Shown: positions 31,905-33,333 of the stretch, one piece after another
Position numbering within the stretch: position 1 is the stretch's first letter
Layout of the letters: each line of letters begins with the position of its first letter
NCBI GenBank assembly: GCA_903908825.1
Contig: CAIVTJ010000030.1
Location: 1-33,333, forward strand
Direction: 5' to 3'
Source of the DNA: an uncultured Pseudomonadota bacterium
Lineage (GTDB): Bacteria; Pseudomonadota; Gammaproteobacteria; Steroidobacterales; Steroidobacteraceae
Length of the DNA stretch: 33,333 nt
Notes under the pieces: model-generated
Told to the model about the DNA's origin: nothing
What the model saw: only the letters and a program-made list of their open reading frames with translations
Databases searched by the model: none
Position numbers and translations under genes: made by a program

Positions 31905-33170
31905 ATGGCCAAACAACTTCGGCAGATCTCCGTCGCGCAACTGCAGTTGGGCATGTATGTGCATACCTTGGACCGCGACTGGATGGGCACGCCCTTCCTG
32001 TTTCAGGGCTTTGAGATCACCACCGACGAAGAGCTCGCGCAACTGCGGTCGCTGTGCAAACACGTGCAGATCGAGATGGACGCCGCAGAGGTTTTGCCGC
32101 TAGCCCCGGAGCGATTGCGTGCGGCTGATGCCGGTGGCGCCAAAGCAGTCGATACGCTGGCGCTGGCGGCCGCTGACCCTAAAGCGCTCGCGGCCACGGT
32201 GCCCGTTGCCGACAAAATTGAGCTGCGGACCGAGCTGAGTCAGGCAACCGAGGTCATGGGCACTGCCCGCACGGTCGTGTTGTCGGTGTTCGACCAGCTG
32301 CGTGATGGCGGCGGCCTGGAGGCCGCGGCGATCGAGTCGGTGGTCGAATCGATGGTCCAAAGCGTGTTCCGCAACCGTGATGCCATGGGCTGGCTGGCAC
32401 GCATGCGCAGCAAAGACGACTACCTCTATACCCATTCGCTTTCCACTTCAGTGTGGGCGCTGACTTTCGGGCGCCATCTGGGCTTGGATCGCGAGGCCAT
32501 GAAGGTGCTCGGTACCGGCGCGATGCTGCTGGACGTGGGCAAAACCCGTATGCCGGCGCACCTGCTGCGCAAATCCGAGGCGCTGACTCCCACCGAATGG
32601 AAGCTGCTGCGCCTGCATGCCCGTTATGGCGCGCAATTGCTGCGCGCCGATGAGGCGCTGGATAAGCGCGTCATCGAAATGGTCGAGTCACATCACGAGC
32701 GCTTTGACGGCAGCGGCTATGGCAATGGCTTAAAGGGTGAGGACATCCCCTTTCTGGCTCGTGTCGCCGGCATCGTCGATGCTTACGACGCGATGATTTC
32801 CGAGCGTGCCTACGCCAAGCCCAAGACGGCGTATCAGGCGGTCCGCGAATTGTCAGCGCTGGCCGGCACAGCCTTTCAGCCTGAATTGGTTGAGCTGTTC
32901 ATCCAGTCTGTGGGTGTGTTTCCGACCGGAACGCTTGTTGAGTTAAATACCGGCGAAGTCGGCGTAGTGACCGCGCAAAATCGCTACCGCCGTCTGAAGC
33001 CAAAGATCATGTTGATACTCGATGCCAACAAGCAGGTGCGCGAGGACTTTGCGCAGATCGACCTCTATTCCTGCGAGGCCAATGCCGATCCGGCCAACCC
33101 GGGCTTATGGATCACCACCGGCCTGGACCAGAACGCCTATGGCATCGATCCGGCCGAGTATTTCCTATGA
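31905..33170 (+). CDS. DUF3391/HD-GYP domain protein with substituted HD motif
   Basis: 421 residues. N-terminal DUF3391-like region (QISVAQLQLGMYVHTLDRDW), a helical linker (105-170), then an HD-GYP domain (about 170-335), the c-di-GMP phosphodiesterase fold. His177, His238, His263-His264 and Asp292 (VDAYDAM) are present. The central HD dyad, usually LLHDIGK, reads LLDVGK: Leu209 replaces the metal-ligand His, Asp210 and Lys213 remain. GYP reads GYG (271-273). Catalysis may be weakened or lost, leaving a c-di-GMP receptor, or this may be a subfamily feature. A C-terminal extension (335-421) follows. The ATG at 31905 matches the DUF3391 start; a GTG at 31857 is possible. Its stop overlaps a GGDEF-type gene (ATGA). 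Confidence 0.88.
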   Translation: MAKQLRQISVAQLQLGMYVHTLDRDWMGTPFLFQGFEITTDEELAQLRSLCKHVQIEMDAAEVLPLAPERLRAADAGGAKAVDTLALAAADPKALAATVPVADKIELRTELSQATEVMGTARTVVLSVFDQLRDGGGLEAAAIESVVESMVQSVFRNRDAMGWLARMRSKDDYLYTHSLSTSVWALTFGRHLGLDREAMKVLGTGAMLLDVGKTRMPAHLLRKSEALTPTEWKLLRLHARYGAQLLRADEALDKRVIEMVESHHERFDGSGYGNGLKGEDIPFLARVAGIVDAYDAMISERAYAKPKTAYQAVRELSALAGTAFQPELVELFIQSVGVFPTGTLVELNTGEVGVVTAQNRYRRLKPKIMLILDANKQVREDFAQIDLYSCEANADPANPGLWITTGLDQNAYGIDPAEYFL

Positions 33171-33333
33171 ACAGTTTGCACACAGCTTTCGGCCACGATC
33201 AGTTGCTGAAGCTGGCGGAAGATCACGCGGCGGCCTATCCCGGCAGCATGGCTGCGGTGCTGGTCGATGTGGCCGATGTGTCGCGACTGCAAGCTCGCCT
33301 CGGGTTCATTCAAGGCGAGGCGCGTCTGGCAGC
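33167..33333 (+). CDS. Probable GGDEF (diguanylate cyclase) protein, 5' fragment
   Basis: Only the first 55 codons are in the window, and the gene continues past the right edge. After a short N-terminus, AAVLVDVADVSRLQARLGF followed by GEARL matches the opening strand and helix of GGDEF domains (pattern LLxIDLDxFKxINDxxGHxxGDxLL), with the acidic metal-binding position present as Asp in VDVAD. The GGDEF motif itself lies outside, as does any EAL domain. The ATG at 33167 overlaps the HD-GYP stop, so a cyclase and the HD-GYP protein would be made together. Confidence 0.6.
   Translation, partial: MNSLHTAFGHDQLLKLAEDHAAAYPGSMAAVLVDVADVSRLQARLGFIQGEARLA

Noticed and set aside
1-33333. CRISPR arrays, insertion sequences, prophage or toxin-antitoxin modules
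   Set aside because: No regularly spaced repeats, transposase or integrase motifs, or small paired genes were found; all gaps are short.

Overview
This window reads as chromosomal core and near-core DNA of a GC-rich, flagellated gammaproteobacterium. The order ftsY-ftsE-ftsX-rpoH is the classic gammaproteobacterial cell-division/heat-shock cluster. The divergent rsmD-coaD pair beside ftsY, an AmpG-type permease, VPLPA-type CTERM sorting tails and a CIRCE operator point towards a Xanthomonadales/Nevskiales-like lineage. That placement is inference from gene content; no rRNA gene is present to settle it. Gene density is very high, no stretch over 300 bases lacks a gene, and I see no insertion sequence, prophage or CRISPR.

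Layout. 1-3024 (minus): ftsY, ftsE, ftsX, then rpoH running off the left edge, with a perfect CIRCE operator in the rpoH promoter. 3066-5808 (plus): rsmD, coaD and a periplasmic gamma-glutamyltransferase. 5819-7839: a divergent pair, a periplasmic YVTN-type beta-propeller and a divergent cyclophilin-like protein. 7831-10375 (minus): mutM, an AlkA-like glycosylase, azlC, azlD. 10433-10835 (minus): rpmB-rpmG with promoter and terminator. 10910-13364: radC, then divergent coaBC-dut. 13451-14861 (plus): two envelope proteins sharing an unusual Cys-containing domain. 14898-16299 (minus): a DUF4124 protein and pyrE. 16330-19441 (plus): xth, an AmpG-like permease, a Rieske protein and marC. 19448-22064 (minus): uup-trmB. 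22231-24259 (plus): motA-motB. 24243-28566 (minus): an RND efflux pump followed by its adaptor. 28688-31631 (minus): a rhomboid protease and two VPLPA-CTERM proteins. 31712-31785 (minus): tRNA-Gly(CCC). 31905-33333 (plus): an HD-GYP protein lacking the His of its HD motif, overlapping the start of a probable GGDEF protein.

Themes. Translational coupling is pervasive: start codons overlap stops as ATGA, GTGA or TGATG in at least eleven junctions. DNA repair and nucleotide hygiene genes recur (mutM, AlkA-like, radC, dut, xth, pyrE). Envelope and surface functions dominate the accessory content. The most notable points are the CIRCE site on rpoH (HrcA repression feeding into the sigma-32 regulon), the degenerate HD-GYP/GGDEF pair, the split-domain envelope gene pair and the VPLPA-CTERM pair.
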